Positions 27,047 through 35,143 of a stretch of 64,000 nucleotides of DNA are shown piece by piece; position 1 is the first letter of the stretch, and each line of letters opens with the position of its first letter. Where the stretch lies: the NCBI GenBank assembly GCA_004321745.1, contig SGYO01000003.1, positions 61,942-125,941 on the forward strand, given 5' to 3'. This DNA is from a bacterium (GTDB taxonomy: Bacteria; Fidelibacterota; Marinisomatia; Marinisomatales; UBA1611). Both the position numbers and the translations under genes were made by a program. The notes beneath the pieces were generated by a model. It did no database searches. It worked only from the letters and a program-made list of their open reading frames with translations, and was not told where the DNA came from.

Positions 27047-29743
27047 ATGAAGTATGTATACAACTTTGGTGATGGTAAAGCAGACGGTAAGGCCGATATG
27101 AAAAATTTACTTGGAGGTAAAGGGGCTAATTTAGCCGAAATGAATATCTTAGGTATTCCTGTCCCAGCTGGGTTTACGTTAACAACAGATGTTTGTACAG
27201 AATATTATAAAAATAATAAATCTTTCCCTGATGGCCTGACTGAAGAAGTAAAAGAGAGTCTATCTAAAGTTGAATCAATAATGAGCAGTAAGTTTGGAGA
27301 TCCATCTAACCCGCTATTACTATCAGTAAGATCAGGAGCTAGACAGTCTATGCCGGGGATGATGGAAACAGTCCTAAACTTAGGCTTAACCAGTGATACT
27401 ATTCCTGGTCTAATTGAGAAAACTAATAATCCAAGATTCGTATATGACGCTTACAGAAGACTAATAACAATGTATTCAGATGTTGTAATGGAAAAAGCTG
27501 CTGGCATTGAACCAGAAGAAGGTGATGGAATAAGACAAAAACTCGAACATCACTTAGATTCATACAAGTCTGAAAATGGCCTTGAGGGTGATACCGATCT
27601 TTCCGAAGACGATTGGAAAAACGTAATTGATATATTTAAAAGTGAAATAAAATCCTCACTTGGTGCAGAATTTCCTGATAATGCTGAAGCTCAATTATGG
27701 GGTGGAATTGAAGCTGTTTTTAAAAGCTGGAATGGTGCAAGAGCAATAAGTTATAGAAAGATAGAGAGCATACCAGAAGAATGGGGAACTGCTGTCAATG
27801 TTCAAACAATGGTCTTTGGAAACACAGGAGAAGAATCCGCTACAGGTGTTGCTTTTACAAGAAACCCAGCAAACGGCGAAAATAAATTTTTTGGAGAGTG
27901 GCTGACTAATGCACAAGGAGAAGATGTTGTTGCGGGTCTTCGTACACCGAACCCACTTAATGAAGACACCAAAACAGAAGACACTAGCCACCTCCCTTCT
28001 TTGCAAGATACTATGCCAGAGATTTACAATGAACTATTTGAAATAAAAAACAGATTGGAAAAACACTATTTAGACATGCAAGATGTTGAATTCACTATTC
28101 AAGAAGGCAAACTGTGGATGCTCCAAACTAGAGTTGGAAAAAGAAATGGTGTTGCTGCCATAAAAATGGCTGTAGATATGTTCAAAGAAGGCATGATAGA
28201 TAAAAACACTGCTATCATGAGAGTAAATCCAAATCAATTAGATGAACTCCTTCATCCAGCTCTAGATAAGGAAAGTGAAGATAATGCAACTAAATTAACA
28301 AAAGGACTGCCAGCTGGGCCAGGTGGTGCTAAAGGTAGGGTAGTGTTTACAGCTGACGATGCGGAAGATTGGAAAAATAAAGGCGAACAAATCATTCTTG
28401 TTAGAGAAGAGACTTCGCCAGAAGATGTCCATGGTATGCATGCTGCTGAAGCAATATTAACAGCACGAGGCGGTATGACTTCACATGCAGCATTAGTAGC
28501 AAGAGGCTGGGGTAAGTGTTGTATTGTTGGTTGTAATGAAATAAATATTTCCGTAAGTGATAAACAACTATCGGTTGGTGATGTAATTATTAAAGAAGGC
28601 GATTGGATAACAATGAATGGTACCACCGGAGTTGCATATCTAGGCCAGTTAGATCTAATACCTGCTGATCCAGATAGAAATGAAGAATACAAAGAACTAA
28701 TGACATGGGCAGATGAAATAAGAAAACTAAAAATTAGAACAAATGCTGAGAGCCCAGAAGATGCAAAACAAGCAATAAAGTTTGGTGCAGAAGGAATAGG
28801 GTTGTGTAGAACAGAACATATGTTCTTTGATGAAACAAGAATTTTGGCAATGAGAAAAATGATACTAGCAGATAACGATGATGATAGAAGAGATGCTGTT
28901 ATGGGACTTTTACCATTTCAAAAAGAAGACTTCAAAGGGACTTTAGAAGCGATGGAAGGAAAGCCTGTAACTATTAGATTACTTGATCCCCCCTTGCATG
29001 AGTTCATTACATTAGATAATGAGCAAATAAAAGAGCTAGCTGATAGTATTGGCATTGATAGTTCGATTGTTAGTCAACGCATCTCAAGCCTTCACGAACT
29101 TAATCCAATGTTAGGACATCGTGGATGTAGGCTTGGAATTGCCTACCCTGTTATTACAGAAATGCAAGCCAGTGCAATCTTAGAAGCTGCTGCTGAACTT
29201 ACCAAGGATGGCCTGAATGTTTTACCGGAGATAATGATCCCATTAGTTGGAACTGTTACAGAATACATTGATCAAGAAAAGATCGTTCGCAAGGTTGCTT
29301 CAGAAGTTGAAAGTAAATATGATATTAAACTAAACTATCAAGTTGGTACAATGATTGAACTTCCAAGAGCTTGTTTAACTGCGGATGAAATTGCAGAACA
29401 TGCAGAGTTTTTCAGCTTTGGGACTAATGACCTCACTCAAACCACATATGGTTTTAGTAGAGATGATATAGGTTCATTTTTACCAGAATATCTTGATCGT
29501 AACATATTGCCCGGAGATCCATTTCAGAGTTTGGATGTTAAAGGCGTAGGTAAATTGGTATCCATGGCAGTGAAGTTTGGTAGAGATGTAAATCCTTCTA
29601 TTAAAATAGGTATTTGTGGTGAACATGGAGGAGATCCAAGTTCAATTCATTTTTGTAAAGAAAATGAGTTAGATTATGTTAGTTGCTCTCCTTACAGGGT
29701 TCCTATAGCAAGGTTATCAGCTGCGCAGGCTGAATTAGTGTAG
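27047..29743 (+). CDS. ppdK: Pyruvate, phosphate dikinase
   Basis: An 898-residue enzyme interconverting pyruvate + ATP + Pi and phosphoenolpyruvate + AMP + PPi. The N-terminal ATP-grasp region (GGKGANLAEMN...) includes the SGARQSMPGMMETVLNLG loop typical of PPDK. The swivelling domain has the phospho-histidine motif GGMTSHAALVARG (His480). The C-terminal PEP/pyruvate barrel has GCRLGIAYP, and GICGEHGGDP with the proton-donor Cys857. Full length and intact. It stands alone on the plus strand, ending three bases from the stop of the convergent NUDIX gene. It probably serves gluconeogenesis or pyrophosphate-linked glycolysis. Confidence 0.97.
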   Translation: MKYVYNFGDGKADGKADMKNLLGGKGANLAEMNILGIPVPAGFTLTTDVCTEYYKNNKSFPDGLTEEVKESLSKVESIMSSKFGDPSNPLLLSVRSGARQSMPGMMETVLNLGLTSDTIPGLIEKTNNPRFVYDAYRRLITMYSDVVMEKAAGIEPEEGDGIRQKLEHHLDSYKSENGLEGDTDLSEDDWKNVIDIFKSEIKSSLGAEFPDNAEAQLWGGIEAVFKSWNGARAISYRKIESIPEEWGTAVNVQTMVFGNTGEESATGVAFTRNPANGENKFFGEWLTNAQGEDVVAGLRTPNPLNEDTKTEDTSHLPSLQDTMPEIYNELFEIKNRLEKHYLDMQDVEFTIQEGKLWMLQTRVGKRNGVAAIKMAVDMFKEGMIDKNTAIMRVNPNQLDELLHPALDKESEDNATKLTKGLPAGPGGAKGRVVFTADDAEDWKNKGEQIILVREETSPEDVHGMHAAEAILTARGGMTSHAALVARGWGKCCIVGCNEINISVSDKQLSVGDVIIKEGDWITMNGTTGVAYLGQLDLIPADPDRNEEYKELMTWADEIRKLKIRTNAESPEDAKQAIKFGAEGIGLCRTEHMFFDETRILAMRKMILADNDDDRRDAVMGLLPFQKEDFKGTLEAMEGKPVTIRLLDPPLHEFITLDNEQIKELADSIGIDSSIVSQRISSLHELNPMLGHRGCRLGIAYPVITEMQASAILEAAAELTKDGLNVLPEIMIPLVGTVTEYIDQEKIVRKVASEVESKYDIKLNYQVGTMIELPRACLTADEIAEHAEFFSFGTNDLTQTTYGFSRDDIGSFLPEYLDRNILPGDPFQSLDVKGVGKLVSMAVKFGRDVNPSIKIGICGEHGGDPSSIHFCKENELDYVSCSPYRVPIARLSAAQAELV

Positions 29744-29746
29744 TTT

Positions 29747-30205
29747 TTATACTGTCTTTCCCCTGGTTTTACGCAATGATTTATAATCAGGGTCTTGAAG
29801 TACAAACTCTAATAAATAGTGAACTAAGGGTCGACTGTCTTTCATGATCAAGACAATTTCACTAGGTGTTAGCCATTTACATTTTGTAATTCCTTCTCTT
29901 TTTTCAGGAATTAATTTTGTTTTAGCATCTCCTAAGTGCTCAACCAAATACCAATATGTCTTCTTTATGACCACATCTTTACCATCTTTAACATTATCAT
30001 GGGTTGGTATTAGAGGTTTTATGATATTTAGATTTTCTTGAGGAATCCCTGTCTCTTCATAAATTTCTCTAAATGCAGTATTTTTCCTTTTTGATCCTTT
30101 TTTTAATCGACCTTTGGGAAACTCCCAGCGACCATTTTTCTTGATAAAAAGAATTTTTTTACCTTGGATAACTATACCACCTGCAGCTTTAATTTTATTT
30201 TTCAA
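29747..30205 (-). CDS. NUDIX hydrolase with an altered Nudix box
   Basis: A 152-residue protein of the diadenosine-polyphosphate/inositol-pyrophosphate type. The Nudix box reads GRLKKGSKRKNTAFREIYEETGI split around G..., with the catalytic REIYEE intact. The usual Glu five residues after the first Gly is Ser here. The start is TTG at 30205, immediately after the stop of the upstream PPK2 gene; no other start is available in frame. Cotranscription with ppk2 fits a role in nucleotide or polyphosphate metabolism, for example hydrolysing dinucleoside polyphosphates. Substrate is inference. Confidence 0.85.
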   Translation of the reverse strand: MKNKIKAAGGIVIQGKKILFIKKNGRWEFPKGRLKKGSKRKNTAFREIYEETGIPQENLNIIKPLIPTHDNVKDGKDVVIKKTYWYLVEHLGDAKTKLIPEKREGITKCKWLTPSEIVLIMKDSRPLVHYLLEFVLQDPDYKSLRKTRGKTV

Positions 30206-31039
30206 TTATGTGCTACCTTTTAATCTGTATAAAAGTTCATATTGTTCTTTTGTTAAGTTTTTAAACTTTACACCATCAATTTCAATGTCATATTCGGTTA
30301 TTTCTTTTGACCATTTTTTGTCTTTAAGAACCTTTTTACCTGCATACTCAAAATTTGTTAATACATATCTCATTGCATTCAATCTTGCAATCATTTTATT
30401 ATCTGAATTAATAATTACCCATGGATTTTCATTGGGCTCGCTGTTGGCAAAAACCTGCTCTTTGTAATGAGTAAATAGATCCCACTCTTTGGCAGCTTTC
30501 AAATCATTTTCACTAAGTTTCCAATATTTTAATGGGCTATTTTGTCTAAAGGCAAACCTTTGTTGTTGATTCTCTTTAGAAACTGATAAATAAAACTTTA
30601 TTAATAAAAGTCCGCCGTCAATATGCTTTTTTTCCCAATCATTTACATTTTTCATGAAATAATTGTATTGCCTATCCGTGCAATATCCCATTGCTGGCTG
30701 AATAAGCCCTCTCGTATACCAAGATCTATCAAAAAAAACTATTTCTCCTTTTTGAGGTAAAAGCTTATCATAAGTTTTAAACCACATTCTATTTTGAGCC
30801 GACGTCGGCACCCCAAGCTCAACTACTCTCATAGTTTTAGGTATTAAATTTTCAATAAATCGCTTAATAGTCGCTCCCTTTCCTGCTGCATCACGACCTT
30901 CAAAAACAATAGCTAACCTTTTCCCAGATTGAATCACCCATTCCTGCAACTTTAAAAGTTCAATTTGAAGTCGTCTCTTCTCTTTTTGATAACTTTTAAG
31001 CGTAAGCTCTTTATATTTTGTTCTATTATAAATAATCAT
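30206..31039 (-). CDS. ppk2: Polyphosphate kinase 2 (PPK2)
   Basis: A 277-residue PPK2-family enzyme that transfers phosphate between polyphosphate and nucleotides. Residues 48-60 (GRDAAGKGATIKR) are the Walker A loop and FFDRSWYTRG (about 102-111) the Walker B motif. The lid-region segments QQRFAFRQNSPLKYWKLSEND and AAKEWDLFTHYKE follow. Single-domain length matches class I members, which mostly make NTP from NDP. The ATG is preceded by AAGGA. It heads a two-gene operon with a NUDIX hydrolase and is divergent from the purine operon. Confidence 0.94.
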   Translation of the reverse strand: MIIYNRTKYKELTLKSYQKEKRRLQIELLKLQEWVIQSGKRLAIVFEGRDAAGKGATIKRFIENLIPKTMRVVELGVPTSAQNRMWFKTYDKLLPQKGEIVFFDRSWYTRGLIQPAMGYCTDRQYNYFMKNVNDWEKKHIDGGLLLIKFYLSVSKENQQQRFAFRQNSPLKYWKLSENDLKAAKEWDLFTHYKEQVFANSEPNENPWVIINSDNKMIARLNAMRYVLTNFEYAGKKVLKDKKWSKEITEYDIEIDGVKFKNLTKEQYELLYRLKGST

Positions 31040-31179
31040 TTAATTATCCTTGACAAAATTTAACAATAAATAAAATCATCCTATGTTATTGCTTTATTTA
31101 AAGAGATTTATTTTTACCTATTATTTGTGTTGCTAAATTTCAATGTTTTTTTAAAATATTTCATCATCATTTAACCTAT
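31040..31179. promoter_or_regulatory. Divergent promoter region between ppk2 and the purine operon
   Basis: A 140-base AT-rich gap from which ppk2-nudix is read leftward and the purine operon rightward. I looked for a purine riboswitch, a PurR-like palindrome and terminators and found none by eye. The promoter elements are not identifiable with confidence. Confidence 0.45.
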
Positions 31180-32439
31180 ATGATAATAAACATTGGTGTA
31201 GTTCAATTCCCAGGGTCAAATACCGAAAGAGAGACATCTCTGGCAATTAAAAGAGTAAAAATGAACCCTGTTGAAATCCTTTGGAATTCGAATCAGGATT
31301 TAATCAAAGGATGCCATGGGTATATTATTACTGGGGGATTTTCATATGAAGATCGCTCAAGAGCTGGCGTGATTGCATCTTTAGAACCAATAATAAATAT
31401 TCTGAAAAATGAATCAAAAAAAGGTAAGCCTATTTTTGGTATATGTAATGGTGCGCAAATTTTAGTTGAGTCAGGATTGGTGCCAGGAACGTCAGATGAT
31501 CAAACATCAGTTGCTTTAGCAGATAACAAACGTGTAAAGTCTGGAGAAATTGTTGGGACAGGATATTACAATGCTTGGTCAAATCTTAAACTTTCTGTCC
31601 CCCAAAATAGCACTGCATTTACTAGACACCTTTTAGAAAATGAAATGATAAACATTCCTTTTGCTCATGCTGAGGGAAGATTTATAATTCCTGATGATCT
31701 TCTAGAAAAAATGAAAATAAATGATCAAACAATTTTCAGATATTGTGATTATGATGGTAAGGTATCGAGCGAATTTCCAACAAACCCTAATGGTTCAGAT
31801 TATAACCTTGCAGCAATCTCTAACGCTAGTGGTAATGTGCTTGCTATGATGCCACACCCAGAAAGAACTGAATTAGGAGATAAATTATTTTCCTCTATGA
31901 AGGAGTTTATTGAACACTCAATACCTTTAAAAAAAGGGGGAATATCATATAAACCAGAACATAAAAAACTAACAAACTATGAAAAAAATAAAAATTCAAA
32001 TATATGGATAGTTGATTTAATAATTACTGATAATGAAGCAGTTAGCGTTCAGAGCACACTACAACAGAAAGGGTTGGATGTTAAAGTAAGTAAGCAAATT
32101 TATTGGGAAATAAATTGCTCTGAAGATCCTAAAAATGTTTTAAAGCAAATAGAAGATTCTGGCGAACTCTTTAATTCAAATAAAGAATTTTTAAGTGAAC
32201 TACCTAAAGATCAAGACACACATTCTGTATTGGTTTGTCAAAAAGATGACATGCATTGCCAAAAAAAGTTTAACTCCTTAACACAAAGATTTAAAATCAA
32301 AAATTTATTAGAATTAAAACGTGGAGTAATATGGAACATCACTATAAAAAATGCTAACTTCAATCCTATTTTTAATAATATTTTAAATACAAACATATTA
32401 CATAACCCATTATCACATGAATGTTTTAGAATCAGTTAG
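31180..32439 (+). CDS. purQ: FGAM synthase glutaminase subunit PurQ fused to two PurS-like domains
   Basis: Residues 1-~250 are the class I glutamine amidotransferase PurQ, which supplies ammonia for phosphoribosylformylglycinamidine synthesis. The nucleophile is C89 in GICNGAQ, and the His/Glu pair is H226/E228 in PHPERTE. PurQ normally ends near residue 230, but this protein has 419 residues. After a linker (about 255-273), residues 274-340 and 347-419 each resemble PurS; the second ends in TNILHNPLSHECFRI, like the PurS 'LLANPVIEDYR' tail. PurS is a small dimeric partner of PurQ and PurL. No separate purS, and no purL, is in the window. The gene overlaps purC by 23 bases. The ATG start is the first in frame. 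Confidence 0.9.
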   Translation: MIINIGVVQFPGSNTERETSLAIKRVKMNPVEILWNSNQDLIKGCHGYIITGGFSYEDRSRAGVIASLEPIINILKNESKKGKPIFGICNGAQILVESGLVPGTSDDQTSVALADNKRVKSGEIVGTGYYNAWSNLKLSVPQNSTAFTRHLLENEMINIPFAHAEGRFIIPDDLLEKMKINDQTIFRYCDYDGKVSSEFPTNPNGSDYNLAAISNASGNVLAMMPHPERTELGDKLFSSMKEFIEHSIPLKKGGISYKPEHKKLTNYEKNKNSNIWIVDLIITDNEAVSVQSTLQQKGLDVKVSKQIYWEINCSEDPKNVLKQIEDSGELFNSNKEFLSELPKDQDTHSVLVCQKDDMHCQKKFNSLTQRFKIKNLLELKRGVIWNITIKNANFNPIFNNILNTNILHNPLSHECFRIS

Positions 32440-33406
32440 CCAATACAAAGATAGAATATCAGCAGAGCTTGATAACACACTCACTGAGACAGATCTAAAC
32501 TCTGTTTCAAAGAAAAAAGGTAAAGTCAGAGACCAATACGACCTTGGAAAATCGCTTGCACTAATTACCACTGACAGGCAAAGTGCTTTTGATAGAGTGC
32601 TAGCAGCTATACCATTTAAAGGCCAAGTATTAAATCTAGCAAGTGCCTGGTGGTTTGAAGAAACAAAACATATAATTAAAAACCATGTTATCGATATCGC
32701 TGACCCTAATGTGATTATCGCTAAAAAATGTAAGGTATTCCCAATCGAATTTGTAGTGCGGGGCTATATAACTGGTAGCACAAGCACCTCACTTTGGACT
32801 GTTTACAATAACGGTGATAGAGAATACTGTGGTAATACTCTTCCCGAAGGATTAAAGAAAAACCAAAAACTTGAAGAGAATATGCTCACTCCAACTACGA
32901 AGGAAGAAGATCATGACCGCCCAATTTCTCCTTCAGATATAGTAAGTGAAAATTGGATGACCCAAGAAGATTGGGATTATTGCAGCAAAAAAGCTTTGGA
33001 ACTATTTGAATTTGGTCAGAAAAAAGCAGCCGAACATGGTATGATTTTAGTTGACACAAAATATGAAATGGGGAAAGATGAGGATGGAAATATCCTACTG
33101 ATTGATGAAATCCATACCCCAGATAGTAGCCGATATTGGATAGCCGGTAGTTATGAAGATCGCATTGCTCAAGGCAAAGAACCTCAGAACATTGATAAAG
33201 AATTTCTAAGGTTATGGTTTGTTGATAACTGTGATCCTTATAATGATAAAGAATTACCAGCAGCACCTGATGAATTAGTTATTGAATTATCTAGCAGATA
33301 TATATATCTATATGAAACGATAACAGGAAGTGTCTTCCCCTTTCCCGATAAAGGAAAAGAGGTAACAGAAAGAATTAAAGAAAACTTGAAAGATTACATA
33401 AAATGA
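32417..33406 (+). CDS. purC: SAICAR synthase PurC
   Basis: A 329-residue enzyme that condenses CAIR with aspartate. The KKGKVRDQYDLG ATP-binding start, ITTDRQSAFDRVL, the VRGYITGS segment and LVDTKYEMG, plus the DEIHTPDSSRYW block, are diagnostic. It is the longer (~300-residue, yeast Ade1-like) form rather than the ~240-residue form. It overlaps the end of the purQ-purS fusion by 23 bases and the start of purE by four (ATGA), so translation of all three is probably coupled. Confidence 0.96.
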   Translation: MNVLESVSQYKDRISAELDNTLTETDLNSVSKKKGKVRDQYDLGKSLALITTDRQSAFDRVLAAIPFKGQVLNLASAWWFEETKHIIKNHVIDIADPNVIIAKKCKVFPIEFVVRGYITGSTSTSLWTVYNNGDREYCGNTLPEGLKKNQKLEENMLTPTTKEEDHDRPISPSDIVSENWMTQEDWDYCSKKALELFEFGQKKAAEHGMILVDTKYEMGKDEDGNILLIDEIHTPDSSRYWIAGSYEDRIAQGKEPQNIDKEFLRLWFVDNCDPYNDKELPAAPDELVIELSSRYIYLYETITGSVFPFPDKGKEVTERIKENLKDYIK

Positions 33407-33789
33407 AAACAATTTTAATAATGGGCTCTACTTTCGATGAGCCACATGCAAAAAAAATCACAGATAAATTAGACGAATACAACATTCCTTGGGAGCAGCA
33501 TGCTGCATCAGCTCACAAACAACCTTTAAAAGTATTAGAAATATTAGAAGCTAATAAAGATGAGAAAGATATTGTATATATCACAATAGCTGGTAGATCT
33601 AATGCTTTATCAGGGTTTGTAGCTGCAAATTGTAAATTCCCAACGATAGGATGTCCACCTTTTTCTGATAAGGCTGACATGCTAGTCAACATTCATTCCA
33701 CACTTCAAATGCCAAGCCAAACACCTGTATTAACAGTAATTGACCCAGGAAACTGTGCCCTTGCTGTTAAAAGAATCTTTGGTGTCTGA
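33403..33789 (+). CDS. purE: Class II PurE (AIR carboxylase)
   Basis: A 128-residue protein of the PurE fold (GSTFDEPHA at the start). The active-site motifs match the animal AIR carboxylase part of PAICS: SAHK (36-39), AGRSN (63-67) and IGCPP (about 82-86). Bacterial class I PurE would read SAHRTP and AGAGGAAHLPG. Class II enzymes carboxylate AIR directly with CO2 and need no PurK. No purK is seen here, which agrees. The purC-purE order with a four-base overlap mirrors the domain order of the PAICS fusion. It overlaps purB, which probably starts at GTG 33782. Confidence 0.92.
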   Translation: MKTILIMGSTFDEPHAKKITDKLDEYNIPWEQHAASAHKQPLKVLEILEANKDEKDIVYITIAGRSNALSGFVAANCKFPTIGCPPFSDKADMLVNIHSTLQMPSQTPVLTVIDPGNCALAVKRIFGV

Positions 33790-35143
33790 TTCGTTAAAAG
33801 CTATATCTCCCCTTGATGGGAGATATTCAAAAAGTACAGAATCTCTTTCTGATTATTTCTCTGAGCATGCATTAATACGATATAGAACTAAAATTGAAAT
33901 AGAATATTTGATTTCCCTTTCTTTAGAAAAAGGAATCAAAGAGTTAGCTTCTTTTTCTAAAAAGGATCAGCAAAAACTCCGAAAAATATATATTTCTTTC
34001 AATATAGAAGATTCAAAAAGAGTAAAAGCTATAGAAGAAGCTACAAACCACGATGTTAAAGCCGTAGAATATTTCATCAGAGAAAAGCTAGAAAAAATGA
34101 ATAAAAAAAGGATATTCCCCTGGATTCATTTTGCCCTTACATCTGAAGATATAAACAACCTGTCCTACTCTTTAATGTGGCAAGAAGCATTTAAAAATGA
34201 ATTTCTTCCCACATTAAATAATGTAATTAAAAAATTAAAGACAATAAGTAAGCAATTTTCTGAGACATCTATGCTATCCCTTACACATGGTCAATCTGCA
34301 ACACCAACAACATTTGGAAAAGAAATTTACGTTTTTGTGCATAGGCTTAACAGACAATATAGTACTATGAAAAATCATACTCTTCTTGGAAAATTTGGCG
34401 GAGCTACAGGGACATGGGCAGCACACTCAATTTCACACCCAAATGTAAACTGGATACAGTTTACCAAAAATTTTGTTTCCTCTTTAGGACTTAATCCAAA
34501 CCTTGTTACAACACAAATAGAGCCACATGATTCAGTTGTAGAAAGCTTTCACTCTATCATTAGAGTAAATAACATTTTAATAGATATGTGTAGAGACATT
34601 TGGTCGTATGTAAGTAGAGGAATATTAAAGCAAAAAAAAATACCAGGCGAAGTTGGCTCATCAACGATGCCGCATAAGATCAATCCGATACAATTTGAAA
34701 ATGCTGAAGGTAATTTAGGTTTAGCTAATGCCACATTAGACCACCTATCCAATAAACTTCCCATATCTAGGATGCAAAGAGATTTAACAGATAGCACTAC
34801 CTTAAGAAACCAAGGTGTGGCCATGGGTTACAGCTACATAGCATTAAAAAACATATTGAAAGGATTGAGCAGAATAACTGTTAATAAACCAAAAATGAAA
34901 ACTGAGCTAAACGAACACTGGGAAGTATTAGCGGAGGCCATTCAAACTGTTTTACGAAAAACAGGATCTGATAATGCCTATGAACAATTAAAGAATATGA
35001 CCCAAGGAACTGAAATAACTCAATCTTCAATAACTGATTTTGTAAAACTTCTTCATATTTCTAAAGAAGAAAAAGATAAACTAATAAATCTCACACCAGA
35101 AGCATACACGGGTATAGCTTCAAAACTTATAGATCTAAAATAA
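33782..35143 (+). CDS. purB: Adenylosuccinate lyase PurB
   Basis: About 453 residues, close in length to the E. coli enzyme, which begins similarly with a short lead and SPxDGRY. It cleaves SAICAR and adenylosuccinate. The signature loop GSSTMPHKINPIQFENAEGN (about residue 290; two adjacent motifs) and the TSEDINNLSYSL and THGQSATPTTFGKE segments are present. The frame is open to 33740, inside purE, but the GTG at 33782 gives the expected N-terminus and an eight-base overlap with purE. The stop overlaps the ATG of purF (TAATG). Confidence 0.95.
   Translation: MSDSLKAISPLDGRYSKSTESLSDYFSEHALIRYRTKIEIEYLISLSLEKGIKELASFSKKDQQKLRKIYISFNIEDSKRVKAIEEATNHDVKAVEYFIREKLEKMNKKRIFPWIHFALTSEDINNLSYSLMWQEAFKNEFLPTLNNVIKKLKTISKQFSETSMLSLTHGQSATPTTFGKEIYVFVHRLNRQYSTMKNHTLLGKFGGATGTWAAHSISHPNVNWIQFTKNFVSSLGLNPNLVTTQIEPHDSVVESFHSIIRVNNILIDMCRDIWSYVSRGILKQKKIPGEVGSSTMPHKINPIQFENAEGNLGLANATLDHLSNKLPISRMQRDLTDSTTLRNQGVAMGYSYIALKNILKGLSRITVNKPKMKTELNEHWEVLAEAIQTVLRKTGSDNAYEQLKNMTQGTEITQSSITDFVKLLHISKEEKDKLINLTPEAYTGIASKLIDLK

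Noticed and set aside
28252..28692. Minus-strand 146-residue reading frame inside ppdK
   Set aside because: It overlaps the catalytic region of a clear PPDK gene; composition is that of a shadow frame.
30114..30467. Plus-strand reading frame opposite ppk2
   Set aside because: Antisense shadow of PPK2 and NUDIX coding sequence, with no homology visible.
31040..31179. Purine riboswitch before the purine operon
   Set aside because: No conserved purine-aptamer core or downstream switching stem is visible.
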